Of a DNA stretch of 64,000 bases, positions 33,275 through 45,397 are shown piece after piece. The notes beneath the pieces are model-generated. The model had not been told where the DNA came from and searched no databases. It worked only from the letters and a program-made list of their open reading frames with translations. The position numbers and the translations under genes are program-made. How positions within the stretch are numbered: the first letter of the stretch is position 1; every line of letters begins with the position of its first letter. This DNA is from Modestobacter sp. VKM Ac-2977 (GTDB lineage: Bacteria; Actinomycetota; Actinomycetes; Mycobacteriales; Geodermatophilaceae), in NCBI RefSeq assembly GCF_026968045.1, contig NZ_JAPVBQ010000001.1:62001-126000 (forward strand), written 5' to 3'.

Positions 33275-36157
33275 TTGGGCCTGCTGCTCCTGCTCCACCT
33301 CCTCGCCGCGGTCGGAGCTCCGCTGCTCGTGCGGTGGTGGGGGCGACAGGCGTTCCTGGCTCTCGCCCTGGTGCCGGCGGCCGCCTTCGGGTGGGTGCTC
33401 ACCCGGCTGGGCACCGTCGTCGGCGGGGGAGAGGTCCGCGAGACGCTCTCCTGGATCCCGGCGCTGGACCTGCAGATCGCGCTGCGGCTGGACGCGCTGG
33501 CGCTGACGTTCGCCGCCCTGGTCACCGGGGTCGGTGCGCTGGTGCTGGTCTACTGCGCGCGCTACTTCGAGCCGGACGAGGAGGGCGTCGGCCGGTTCGC
33601 CGCCGTCATGACCGCCTTCGCCGGGTCGATGCTCGGCCTGGTGCTGGCCGACGACGTGCTGGTGCTCTACGTCTTCTGGGAGCTCACCACCGTCTTCTCG
33701 TTCCTGCTGATCGGCGGTTCGGGGGCCAAGCTGGCCGGACGGCGGGCGGCCAGCCAGGCGCTGCTGCTGACCACCGCCGGCGGCCTGGCGATGCTCGTCG
33801 GGCTGCTGATGATCTCCGGGGTCAGCGACAGCCGGCTGCTGTCGGAGATCGTCGCCGACCCGGGCAGCGGCCCGGTGATGGTGGCCGGCACGATGCTCGT
33901 CCTGGCCGGTGCGGTCACCAAGTCGGCGATGGTGCCCTTCCACTTCTGGTTGCCGGCGGCGATGGAGGCCCCGACCCCGGTCAGCGCCTACCTGCACGCC
34001 GCGGCGATGGTGAAGGCCGGCATCTACCTGGTCGCGCGGCTCGCCCCCGGCCTGGCCGACGTCCCCGGCTGGCGGCCGGTCGTCCTGGGGCTGGGTGTGG
34101 CCACGATGCTGATCGGCGGCTGGCGCTCGCTGCGGCAGAACGACCTCAAGCTGCTGCTGGCCTTCAGCACCGTCAGCCAGTTGGGCTTCCTGATCACCAT
34201 GGTCGGCGCCGGCAGCCAGGAGCTGGCCGCGGCCGGCCTGGCGATGACCATCGCGCACGCGCTGAGCAAGTCGACGTTGTTCCTCTCCGTCGGCGTGATC
34301 GACCATGCGACCGGGGTGCGCGACCTGCGGTTGCTCTCCGGCCTCGGACGGCGCATGCCCGTCCTCGCCGTCATCGCCACGCTGGCCGCCGCCAGCCTCG
34401 TCGGGCTGCCCCCGTTCCTGGGCTTCGTGGGCAAGGAGGCGGCGTTCACCGCGCTGTGGGACGGCGGGCTGCCCGACCGGGTCAGCGCTGTCGTCGTCCT
34501 GGTCGGCCTGGTGCTGGGCTCGGTGTTCACCGCCGCCTACTGCGCCCGGTACCTGTGGGGGGCGTTCGCGCGGAAGCCGGGCCTGCCGGACAGTGCGCCG
34601 GAGGAGCTGGAGCACCACCCCGGCCCGTTGTTCCTCGCGGCGCCGGCCGTCCTCGCGCTCGCCGGGCTGGCGGCCGGCCCGGCCAGCCCGCTGCTGGACC
34701 ACCTGGTGGTCGTGTACGCCGAGACCCTGCCGCTGATCGCCCCGGAGGCGGAGCACCTGGCGCTCTGGCACGGCCTGCAGCCGGCCCTCGCGCTGTCGGC
34801 GGTCACCCTGCTCGGCGGTGCCGCGCTGTTCGCCCTCCGGTCACAGTTCACCCGGCTGCAGCACCGGCTGGCCGTGGGCGCCTCCGCCGACGAGGGCTAC
34901 TGGAACACCCTGCAGAGCCTGGACCGGCTCGCCGTCCTGGTCACCGGGACGACGCAGCGCGGGTCGCTGCCGACCTACCTGGGCACGATCCTCGTCGTCG
35001 TCCTGCTGGTCCCCGGAACAGTGCTGCTGGCGCGGACCCCGTGGCCCGACCAGTGGCGCGCCTGGGACAGCCCGCTGCAGGCGCTGGTCGGCGCGATCGT
35101 GCTGATCGCCGCCGTGCTGACGGTGCGGATCAAGCAGCGGCTGTCCGCGGTGCTCGCCCTCGGGATCACCGGGTACGGGCTGGCCCTGCTGTTCGTGCTG
35201 CACGGCGCCCCGGACCTGGCCCTCACCCAGTTCCTGGTCGAGACGCTGAGCCTCGTCGTCTTCGTGCTGGTGCTGCGCAAGCTGCCCAAGGACATCGGCG
35301 CCCGTCACCGGCCCGCCGAGCGGACGGTGCGGGCGGCGATCGCGGTCTGCGTCGGCCTGGTGATGGCCGGGGCGGGGGCCGCGGCGCTCGGCGCCCGGAC
35401 AGCCACCCCGGTCTCCGTGGCCATCCCCGAGCTCGCGCTCGAGGAGGGCCACGGCCAGAACGTGGTCAACGTGATCCTGGTCGACATCCGCGCCTGGGAC
35501 ACGCTGGGCGAGCTGTCGGTGCTGGTGGTGGCCGCCACCGGGGTGGCCAGCCTGGTCTTCCTGCGGCGTCGCACCGGCGCTGTCGACCGGGCGAGCGAGG
35601 AGGAGGCGTCGGGCGGAGGTGACGCCCGCCGGGCGCCGAAGGCGCAGTGGCTGTCGGCATCGGGCACGCTGGCGCCGCAGCGCCGGTCGGTGGTGCTGGA
35701 GGTGGCCACCCGGTTCCTCTTCCACACCATCGTGGTCTTCTCCCTCTTCCTGCTCTTCTCCGGGCACAACGACCCCGGCGGCGGCTTCGCCGGTGGGCTG
35801 GTGGCCGGGCTCGCCCTCGTCCTGCGCTACCTGGCCGGCGGTCGCTACGAACTCGGCGAGGCCGCGCCGGTCGCCCCGGGCCTGCTGCTCGGCGGTGGCC
35901 TCGTGTTCGCCGGCGGCACCGGGGTGGTCGCGCTGCTGCTGGGCGGAGCGGTGCTGGAGTCGGCCTACCTGGAGGCCGACCTGCCGGTGCTGGGGCACGC
36001 CAGCCTGCCGACCGCGCTGTTCTTCGACATCGGCGTCTACCTGATCGTCGTCGGGCTGATCCTGGACATCCTGCGCAGCCTGGGCGCCGAGCAGGACCGC
36101 CAGGAGGACGAGGAGGACCCGATCGACGCTGCTCCCGACGAGGTGATCGTCCGATGA
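33275..36157 (+). CDS. mrpA: Mrp Na+/H+ antiporter subunit A, with MrpB domain fused
   Basis: A 960-residue polytopic membrane protein. The first 400 residues are the proton-translocating NuoL-like core, with WELTTVFSFLLIGG and AMVKAGIYLVARLAPGL. The middle carries the MrpA-specific DUF4040 (MbhE-like) region, and residues 800-930 form an MnhB/MrpB domain (RFLFHTIVVFSLFLLFSGHN). So one gene supplies subunits A and B, the normal actinobacterial arrangement. Mrp exports Na+ in exchange for protons and supports alkali and salt tolerance. I chose the TTG at 33275 because GGAAGGGA precedes it by five bases; the upstream ATG version lacks a ribosome site. Confidence 0.93.
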   Translation: MGLLLLLHLLAAVGAPLLVRWWGRQAFLALALVPAAAFGWVLTRLGTVVGGGEVRETLSWIPALDLQIALRLDALALTFAALVTGVGALVLVYCARYFEPDEEGVGRFAAVMTAFAGSMLGLVLADDVLVLYVFWELTTVFSFLLIGGSGAKLAGRRAASQALLLTTAGGLAMLVGLLMISGVSDSRLLSEIVADPGSGPVMVAGTMLVLAGAVTKSAMVPFHFWLPAAMEAPTPVSAYLHAAAMVKAGIYLVARLAPGLADVPGWRPVVLGLGVATMLIGGWRSLRQNDLKLLLAFSTVSQLGFLITMVGAGSQELAAAGLAMTIAHALSKSTLFLSVGVIDHATGVRDLRLLSGLGRRMPVLAVIATLAAASLVGLPPFLGFVGKEAAFTALWDGGLPDRVSAVVVLVGLVLGSVFTAAYCARYLWGAFARKPGLPDSAPEELEHHPGPLFLAAPAVLALAGLAAGPASPLLDHLVVVYAETLPLIAPEAEHLALWHGLQPALALSAVTLLGGAALFALRSQFTRLQHRLAVGASADEGYWNTLQSLDRLAVLVTGTTQRGSLPTYLGTILVVVLLVPGTVLLARTPWPDQWRAWDSPLQALVGAIVLIAAVLTVRIKQRLSAVLALGITGYGLALLFVLHGAPDLALTQFLVETLSLVVFVLVLRKLPKDIGARHRPAERTVRAAIAVCVGLVMAGAGAAALGARTATPVSVAIPELALEEGHGQNVVNVILVDIRAWDTLGELSVLVVAATGVASLVFLRRRTGAVDRASEEEASGGGDARRAPKAQWLSASGTLAPQRRSVVLEVATRFLFHTIVVFSLFLLFSGHNDPGGGFAGGLVAGLALVLRYLAGGRYELGEAAPVAPGLLLGGGLVFAGGTGVVALLLGGAVLESAYLEADLPVLGHASLPTALFFDIGVYLIVVGLILDILRSLGAEQDRQEDEEDPIDAAPDEVIVR

Positions 36158-36681
36158 CCCCCACCATCGTCCTGCCGGTCGTGATCGGCGGTCTCTACGC
36201 CGCCGGGGTCTACCTGCTGCTGGACCGCAGCCTCACCCGGGTGATCCTGGGCTTCGTCCTGCTCGGCAACGCCACGAACCTTCTGCTGCTGTCCGCCAGC
36301 GGGCCGGCGGCGTTGGCGCCGATCTTCGGGTACGCCGAGGCCGAGGAGATGAGCGACCCGCTGCCGCAGGCGCTCGTGCTCACCGCCATCGTGATCACCT
36401 TCGGTGTCACCGCGTTCCTGCTGGCGATGGTGCACCGCTCCTGGCGGCTGGTCCGCCAGGAGGTCATCGAGGTCGACGAGGAGGACCGCCGGGTCGCCCG
36501 CCGGGAGGGCATGGACGCCGACGACATCGACCCCGATGACCTCCCGACGGAGGACCGCCCGGCCGGGAAGGGCAACACCCTGCACTCCGACGTGGACGTC
36601 GAGGAGCGGCTCGCCCAGCGTTACGAGGGCATCCCCTCCGACGACGTGACCCTCCCGCCGACCCGCGGGGGACGGTCGTGA
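36154..36681 (+). CDS. mrpC: Mrp Na+/H+ antiporter subunit C
   Basis: A 175-residue NuoK-like membrane subunit. Three membrane segments are visible, including GLYAAGVYLLLDRSLTRVIL and PQALVLTAIVITFGVTAFLL. Usual MrpC is about 110-125 residues; this one carries an extra acidic cytoplasmic tail of about 60 residues rich in Asp and Glu. The ATG overlaps the mrpA stop by four bases. It forms part of the ion channel with subunits A and D. Confidence 0.95.
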   Translation: MTPTIVLPVVIGGLYAAGVYLLLDRSLTRVILGFVLLGNATNLLLLSASGPAALAPIFGYAEAEEMSDPLPQALVLTAIVITFGVTAFLLAMVHRSWRLVRQEVIEVDEEDRRVARREGMDADDIDPDDLPTEDRPAGKGNTLHSDVDVEERLAQRYEGIPSDDVTLPPTRGGRS

Positions 36682-38432
36682 CCGGCGTCCTCGCGCCGCT
36701 GCCGGTGCTGCTCCCGCTGCTCGGCGCCGCCGCCGCCCTGCTGGTCGGCCGGCACTCCCGGCTGCAGCGGGCGGTCAGCATCCTCGTGCTCAGCGCCGTG
36801 GTGGCCGTGTCGGTCGCCCTGCTGTTCATCGCCGACGCCAACGGGGCGGCTGCGGTCGCCGTCGGAGACTGGCCGGTCCCGGTGGCGATCGTGCTGGTGG
36901 TCGACCGGCTCTCGGCGCTGATGCTGGTGGTCGCCAGCACGGTGGGGCTCGGCGTGCTGGTGTTCGCGGTCGGTCAGGGCACGGCCGACGGCGACGAGGA
37001 CACCCCGCTGTCGATCTTCCACCCGACGTACCTGGTCCTCATCGGCGGCGTGAGCTACGCCTTCCTGGCCGGCGACCTGTTCAACCTCTACGTCGGCTTC
37101 GAGGTGCTGCTGACCTCCAGCTACGTGCTGCTGACCATGGGCGGCTCGGCGCCGCGGATCCGGGCGGGCATCACCTACGTGGTGGTCAGCCTGCTGAGTT
37201 CGCTGCTGTTCCTGGCCTCCATCGCCCTCATCTACGCGGCGACCGGCACGGTGAACCTGGCGCAGCTGTCGCTCAGGATCGCCGAGCTGCCCGACGGCAC
37301 CCAGCTGTTGCTGCACGGCCTCCTGCTCATCGCCTTCGGCATCAAGGCAGCCGTCTTCCCGCTGTCTGCCTGGCTGCCCGACAGCTACCCGACCGCCCCG
37401 GCCCCGGTCACGGCGGTGTTCGCCGGGCTGCTCACCAAGGTCGGGGTCTACGCGATCATCCGCACCCAGACCCTGCTGTTCCCCGACGGGGCGCTGGACG
37501 ACGTGCTGATGTGGGCGGCGCTGGCCACCATGCTGATCGGCATCCTCGGCGCCGTCGCGCAGAGCGACATCCGCCGGATCCTCTCCTTCACGCTGGTCAG
37601 CCACATCGGCTACATGGTCTTCGGGATCGCACTGGCGTCGACGGCCGGCCTGGCCGGGGCGATCTTCTACGTGGTCCACCACATCGCCATCCAGACCACG
37701 CTCTTCCTGGTCGCCGGCCTCGTCGAACGGCGCGGCGGCACGATGGCGACCGGCCGGCTCGGCGGACTGGCCACGGCGTCCCCGCTGCTGGCCGTGCTCT
37801 TCTTCGTGCCGGCGATGAACCTGGCCGGCATCCCGCCGTTCTCCGGGTTCATCGGCAAGGTGGGGCTGCTCGGCGCCGGGATCGCCGACGGCGGCTGGGC
37901 CGCGTACGTGCTGGTGGGCGGCGCGGTGGTGACGAGCCTGCTGACCCTGGTGGCGATGTCGCGGGTCTGGACGCGGGCCTTCTGGCGCCCGCCGGCGCAG
38001 GCGGCGTCCGCAGACACGGCTGCCGCCGCGGCCCGCGACGCCGGACCCGACGACGGCCCCGAGGACGACCCCACCGGGGCGGACGGGACGGACGACGACG
38101 GCCTGGACCTGGGCCCGGCCGGTGGGGCGACCTCCACGACCGAGGCCCGGCAGTCGGGCCGGCGCGGGGGCTGGGCCCGGCACGTGGCCGTGGCGACGGC
38201 GGCGCCCGAAGGCGGCGAGGGCCGGCCCAGCGGCGGCGACGATGACCGGGACCCGTCGCTGGAGCCCCTGCCGGCGGTGATGACCGCCGCGACCGGGGTG
38301 ATGGTGGCCCTCACGGTCGGCCTCACCCTCATCGCCGGTCCGCTGTACGGGCTGACGGCTCGGGCCGCGGACGACCTGCGCGACCGCCTGCCCTACATCG
38401 AGGCCGTGTACGGCGAGCAGGTCCCCCGATGA
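36678..38432 (+). CDS. mrpD: Mrp Na+/H+ antiporter subunit D
   Basis: A 584-residue NuoM/NuoN-like subunit with 13-14 membrane segments. It shows the proton-channel motif GIKAAVFPLSAWLPDSYPTA and GLLTKVGVYAIIRTQTLLFP. Relative to the usual 490-500 residues it has an inserted hydrophilic stretch (about residues 436-530) rich in Ala, Asp and Gly before the last membrane segment. The insert keeps the frame and has the same G+C bias as its surroundings, so it is a native linker and not foreign. Its GTG start overlaps mrpC (GTGA). Confidence 0.95.
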   Translation: MTGVLAPLPVLLPLLGAAAALLVGRHSRLQRAVSILVLSAVVAVSVALLFIADANGAAAVAVGDWPVPVAIVLVVDRLSALMLVVASTVGLGVLVFAVGQGTADGDEDTPLSIFHPTYLVLIGGVSYAFLAGDLFNLYVGFEVLLTSSYVLLTMGGSAPRIRAGITYVVVSLLSSLLFLASIALIYAATGTVNLAQLSLRIAELPDGTQLLLHGLLLIAFGIKAAVFPLSAWLPDSYPTAPAPVTAVFAGLLTKVGVYAIIRTQTLLFPDGALDDVLMWAALATMLIGILGAVAQSDIRRILSFTLVSHIGYMVFGIALASTAGLAGAIFYVVHHIAIQTTLFLVAGLVERRGGTMATGRLGGLATASPLLAVLFFVPAMNLAGIPPFSGFIGKVGLLGAGIADGGWAAYVLVGGAVVTSLLTLVAMSRVWTRAFWRPPAQAASADTAAAAARDAGPDDGPEDDPTGADGTDDDGLDLGPAGGATSTTEARQSGRRGGWARHVAVATAAPEGGEGRPSGGDDDRDPSLEPLPAVMTAATGVMVALTVGLTLIAGPLYGLTARAADDLRDRLPYIEAVYGEQVPR

Positions 38433-39013
38433 GCGGCGCGATGCGGCTGCGGCACCAGCTGCCGGTGCTGATCTGGCTGGTGCTCATCTGGATCCTGCTG
38501 TGGGGCACCTGGTCCTGGGCGAACCTGCTGTCCGGGATCCTGGTCGCGGTGGTGGTCACCAACGTCCTGCCGCTGCCCGCCGTCATCGCCGGGGCGCGGT
38601 TGCGTCCGGTCCCCCTGCTGCGCTTCGCGGGGTACTTCCTCAAGGACCTGGCCGTCTCCAGCGCACAGGTCGCCTGGCAGACGATCCGGCCCGGCGGCAT
38701 GAACCAGGGGGCGATCATCGCGGTGCAGCTGCGCACCGACTCCGACCTGCTGCTCACCCTCATCGCCGAGTCGCTGACCTTGGTCCCGGGTTCGATCGTG
38801 CTGGACCTGGACCGTCCGCGGCGGACGCTGGGGATCCACCTGCTCAACGCGGCCGACGCGGACGACGTGGAACGGCAGCGGGCCGGGGTGTTCACGACGG
38901 AGGAGCGCATCGTGCGGGCGTTCGGCACCCGGGAGGACATCGCCCGGCTGGAGTCCGGCGAGCCGGTCGGCGAGCCCGCTGCCGGGACCGATCGTGCGGA
39001 GGCGGGGCGATGA
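38429..39013 (+). CDS. mrpE: Mrp Na+/H+ antiporter subunit E
   Basis: A 194-residue membrane protein of the MrpE family: two or three N-terminal hydrophobic segments (LPVLIWLVLIWILLWGTW and the next), then YFLKDLAVSSAQVAWQTIRP, and a cytoplasmic domain with LLTLIAESLTLVPGSIVLDL. The last 40 residues are a charged extension. It overlaps mrpD and mrpF by four bases each, so all Mrp subunits are coupled. Confidence 0.94.
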   Translation: MSGAMRLRHQLPVLIWLVLIWILLWGTWSWANLLSGILVAVVVTNVLPLPAVIAGARLRPVPLLRFAGYFLKDLAVSSAQVAWQTIRPGGMNQGAIIAVQLRTDSDLLLTLIAESLTLVPGSIVLDLDRPRRTLGIHLLNAADADDVERQRAGVFTTEERIVRAFGTREDIARLESGEPVGEPAAGTDRAEAGR

Positions 39014-39357
39014 CGGTCTTCTCGGTCGTCGTCTACTCGATGCTGGGGGTGGGTTCGCTGCTGGCGGCCGGCCGGCTGGCGCTGGGCCCCTCGCTGCTGG
39101 ACCGGGTGGTCGCCACCGACACCCTGCTGGTGATCATCACCGCCGGGCTGGCGGTGTACGCGGCCCTGGAACGAGACCCGACGATCGTCCCGGTGCTGGT
39201 GGTCGTCTCGCTGCTGGCCTTCGTCGGGTCGGTGGCCGTGGCGCGCTACGTCGGCGGCATGCTGATGCGCTCGACGGACGACGACAGCGAGGAGACCGGG
39301 CTGGGGCCCGCGGGTGCCGGGCAGAGCCCGCCCCGGAGCGGGGAGGCGAGCTCGTGA
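39010..39357 (+). CDS. mrpF: Mrp Na+/H+ antiporter subunit F
   Basis: A 115-residue membrane protein with three hydrophobic segments. The family core GPSLLDRVVATDTLLVIITA is followed by PTIVPVLVVVSLLAFVGSVA and the short basic stretch ARYVGGML. The tail of about 30 residues is hydrophilic. Start at the ATG overlapping the mrpE stop; longer versions would run through mrpE. Confidence 0.94.
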   Translation: MTVFSVVVYSMLGVGSLLAAGRLALGPSLLDRVVATDTLLVIITAGLAVYAALERDPTIVPVLVVVSLLAFVGSVAVARYVGGMLMRSTDDDSEETGLGPAGAGQSPPRSGEASS

Positions 39358-39866
39358 ACGACTTCGACTCGGTGCCCGACTGGATCGCGGCGGGCCTGCT
39401 GCTGGTCGGCGCCTTCCTGTGCCTCACCGCCGGCCTGGGCGTGCTCCGCTTCCCCGACGTGCTCGCCCGGATGCACGCCGGGACCAAGCCCCAGGTCATG
39501 GGGGTCCTGCTGATCATGATCGGCGGTGCCATCCGGCTCACCGGCTGGTCGGCGACCTGGATGTTGTTGCTGGTCGCGGCCTTCCAGCTGATCACCGCGC
39601 CGGTCAACGCGCACATGGTCAGCCGGATCGCCTACCGCCGCCGGCACGTCCGCCGGGACCTGCTGGTCGTCGACGAACTGGTGGACGCCCCTCGGGGAGC
39701 CGAGCTGCGCGCCGGGCAGGAGGGCATGCGCGGCGACCAGCCCGCGGACGCGCCGACGGGGGACGAGACCGAGCCGGAGGTGTCCGAGGACGAGGACGTG
39801 CCGGGCGACGACGCCGGCGAGCAGGAGGCGGCGGCGGACGAGCCGACGCGGGGTCCGCGCGGCTGA
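39354..39866 (+). CDS. mrpG: Mrp Na+/H+ antiporter subunit G
   Basis: A 170-residue membrane protein with three hydrophobic segments and the family core LGVLRFPDVLARMHAGTKPQ. It ends with a strongly acidic tail of about 60 residues, longer than usual. Subunits C, D, E, F and G here all have charged cytoplasmic inserts or tails. The GTG start overlaps mrpF, and a 13-base-pair terminator follows the stop. Confidence 0.94.
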   Translation: MNDFDSVPDWIAAGLLLVGAFLCLTAGLGVLRFPDVLARMHAGTKPQVMGVLLIMIGGAIRLTGWSATWMLLLVAAFQLITAPVNAHMVSRIAYRRRHVRRDLLVVDELVDAPRGAELRAGQEGMRGDQPADAPTGDETEPEVSEDEDVPGDDAGEQEAAADEPTRGPRG

Positions 39867-39867
39867 A

Positions 39868-39901
39868 CCGTCCGGGTGCGTGTCCTGCCGCACCCGGACG
39901 G
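39868..39901. terminator. bidirectional terminator between mrpG and leuA
   Basis: CCGTCCGGGTGCG (39868-39880) and CGCACCCGGACGG (39889-39901) form a perfect 13-base-pair stem with an eight-base loop, between converging genes. Confidence 0.85.
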
Positions 39902-39909
39902 CTCGGGTC

Positions 39910-41758
<1,849 letters not shown>

Positions 41759-41785
41759 AAGCAGGAGGCGGCCGCGCACGGCGCA

Positions 41786-41791
41786 ACCGTA
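41786..41791 (-). promoter_or_regulatory. -10 box of the leuA transcript
   Basis: TACGGT on the minus strand ends six bases before the leader-peptide GTG. TGCGAC lies 17 bases before it as a weak -35. This places the transcript start at or next to the leader peptide's first codon. Confidence 0.55.
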
Positions 41792-41799
41792 GCAGCGGG

Positions 41800-42516
41800 T
41801 CAGGCGACGTCGCAGCCGCAGGCGCAGGCCGGTACGTGCCCGAGGTCCTCGTTGGTCTCCTCGGCGTACTCGCAGCCGGGCGGGCAGGTGCAGCCGGTGC
41901 CCCAGTCAGGGCGGCCGAGGTCGCCGGCCGCGAGCCACGCTCGCCACGCGGCCTCTCGCTGTTCCCGCTGGCGGAGGAGTGTCGCCCACCTCCGCGCGGC
42001 GGCCCGCTCCGCCAGGGAGTCGCCGGGGCGGGGCACGTGGTGGTCGTCCGGGGTGCCCAGCTGCCGGCGCCAGGAGTCCCGGCTGCGGCGGTCCCGGTCG
42101 AAGGTGACCTCCGGCTGGGTGCGGGTGTGCCGGTGCGGGCCGGACCACCAGTCCTCGTCCCCGTGCCGGGTGTCCAGGTGCGCGGGGAAGCGCCGTCCGG
42201 CCCGGTCCCGGACGGCGACAGCGGACATCGGTGCGACCTCCTGCCCCTCGGCGTCCAGCAGGACCAGGCGCAGCCCGGCCAGCGACACGAGGCGGGCGAA
42301 CTCGCCCACGCGCAGATCGCCACGGCCGGTCTCCGCGCGCCCCAGGCGACCCCGAGAGACGTCGCTCGCCTCGGCCAGCTCACGCTGCGACATGTCGGCC
42401 AGCCGGCGCACCCGCCGCAACGTCCCCGCCACGTCGACCCCCGGAGCGACCGGCACGGTCTCGGTCTCGGTCTCGGTCTCGGGCACGGACTCGGCCTCGG
42501 GCTGGGGCGCGGACAC
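41800..42516 (-). CDS. XRE-type helix-turn-helix protein with cysteine-rich tail
   Basis: A 238-residue protein. A Cro/C1-type helix-turn-helix lies at about residues 30-85 (LADMSQRELAEASDVSRGRL). The middle is hydrophilic, with many Trp, Arg and His. The C-terminal 30 residues contain six Cys (209, 211, 215, 231, 233, 235), in CTCPPGC and CACGC groups, which could bind a metal. Residues 14-20 are a TETETET repeat encoded by four GGTCTC hexamers. The GTG at 42516 has CACGCT six bases before it; longer starts would run into the lysC upstream region. The target is unknown, perhaps its own promoter, where a 12-base inverted repeat is present. Confidence 0.7.
   Translation of the reverse strand: MSAPQPEAESVPETETETETVPVAPGVDVAGTLRRVRRLADMSQRELAEASDVSRGRLGRAETGRGDLRVGEFARLVSLAGLRLVLLDAEGQEVAPMSAVAVRDRAGRRFPAHLDTRHGDEDWWSGPHRHTRTQPEVTFDRDRRSRDSWRRQLGTPDDHHVPRPGDSLAERAAARRWATLLRQREQREAAWRAWLAAGDLGRPDWGTGCTCPPGCEYAEETNEDLGHVPACACGCDVA
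42457..42480. repeat. hexanucleotide tandem repeat (GGTCTC x 4)
   Basis: Four perfect copies of GGTCTC in the 5' coding part of the XRE-type gene, encoding alternating Thr and Glu on the other strand. Changes in copy number would keep the frame and only alter linker length. Confidence 0.85.
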
Positions 42517-42615
42517 CTGCCGAGCGTGTCGGTTCAGCCGCCCGGTGACGCCACCCCGGGCGAGAGCTGTGGACGGCGCCCACCGTGTGGGCGGAGGGAG
42601 GCACGTCGCGGGCAC

Positions 42616-42650
42616 TTGTGCTCTGGCTGCACTGCTGCGCCAGAGCACAA
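42616..42650. promoter_or_regulatory. perfect 12-base inverted repeat between XRE-type gene and lysC
   Basis: TTGTGCTCTGGC (42616-42627) and GCCAGAGCACAA (42639-42650) are exact inverted repeats around an 11-base spacer. They lie about 100 bases upstream of the XRE-type gene and 187 bases upstream of lysC. This could be a two-site operator or a hairpin in either transcript. The rest of the 320-base gap (42517-42836) shows only the lysC -10. Confidence 0.5.
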
Positions 42651-42824
42651 CTCGCCCGGACTCCTGTCGCACGGGGGAGCGGCTCACGGAGGACCTGCGG
42701 CGCGAACGTGCGGAGGAGCCCCGTCTTCCGGTGGGCGGCCGCAGTCTGCGCAGAGCTTGCGGGCGCGGTGGGCGAGGTGGAGGCGGCGCGCCGTGCGGAC
42801 GTCGGGCCGGCCACGCCGCGCCGG

Positions 42825-42830
42825 TAGCCT
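42825..42830 (+). promoter_or_regulatory. candidate -10 box of a leaderless lysC transcript
   Basis: TAGCCT ends six bases before the lysC GTG. No convincing -35 is seen. Confidence 0.5.
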
Positions 42831-42836
42831 GAGCCC

Positions 42837-45151
<2,315 letters not shown>

Positions 45152-45160
45152 GGTGCACCC

Positions 45161-45356
45161 TGTGACCCTCCGGGTCACACCGCGGCCAGGAGCCGTGCCC
45201 GGGCTGCGCTGAGCCGTTTCGCCGTCCTCCGTCGGGCAGCCTCCGGCCGCCGCAACCGAGGACGGCCGCGGCACGCTGGTGATCACCCGGCGGGAGCCTC
45301 CGGCCCCGCGCCGGGCGATCACCAGCAGCTTCGCTGCGGTGCCGCCGTCCGTACCC
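45161..45356 (+). repeat. dispersed 3'-end repeat, copy A (after asd)
   Basis: It begins with a hairpin (TGTGACCC, loop TCC, GGGTCACA) and runs into TCACACCGCGGCCAGGAG, which is identical in copy B (60236-60364). CTGCG-TGAGC and CCTCCGG follow at the same offsets, one base apart. Both copies later share CTTCGCT and GTCCGTACC. Copy A has about 57 extra bases between two CCTCCGG motifs. The function is unknown; position and hairpin suggest a 3'-UTR or terminator role. Confidence 0.65.
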
Positions 45357-45397
45357 GTCCCCGTTGCTGGCGGCCGGGGCACTGCGGTGCCGTGCTC

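Noticed and set aside
33136-35622. 828-residue open frame overlapping mrpA
   Set aside because: Same strand, wrong frame; mrpA has membrane segments and family motifs throughout, while this frame is Arg/Gly-rich.
42517-42836. lysine riboswitch in front of lysC
   Set aside because: No L-box core sequence is visible, and the predicted transcript starts at or next to the lysC GTG, which leaves no room for a leader RNA.
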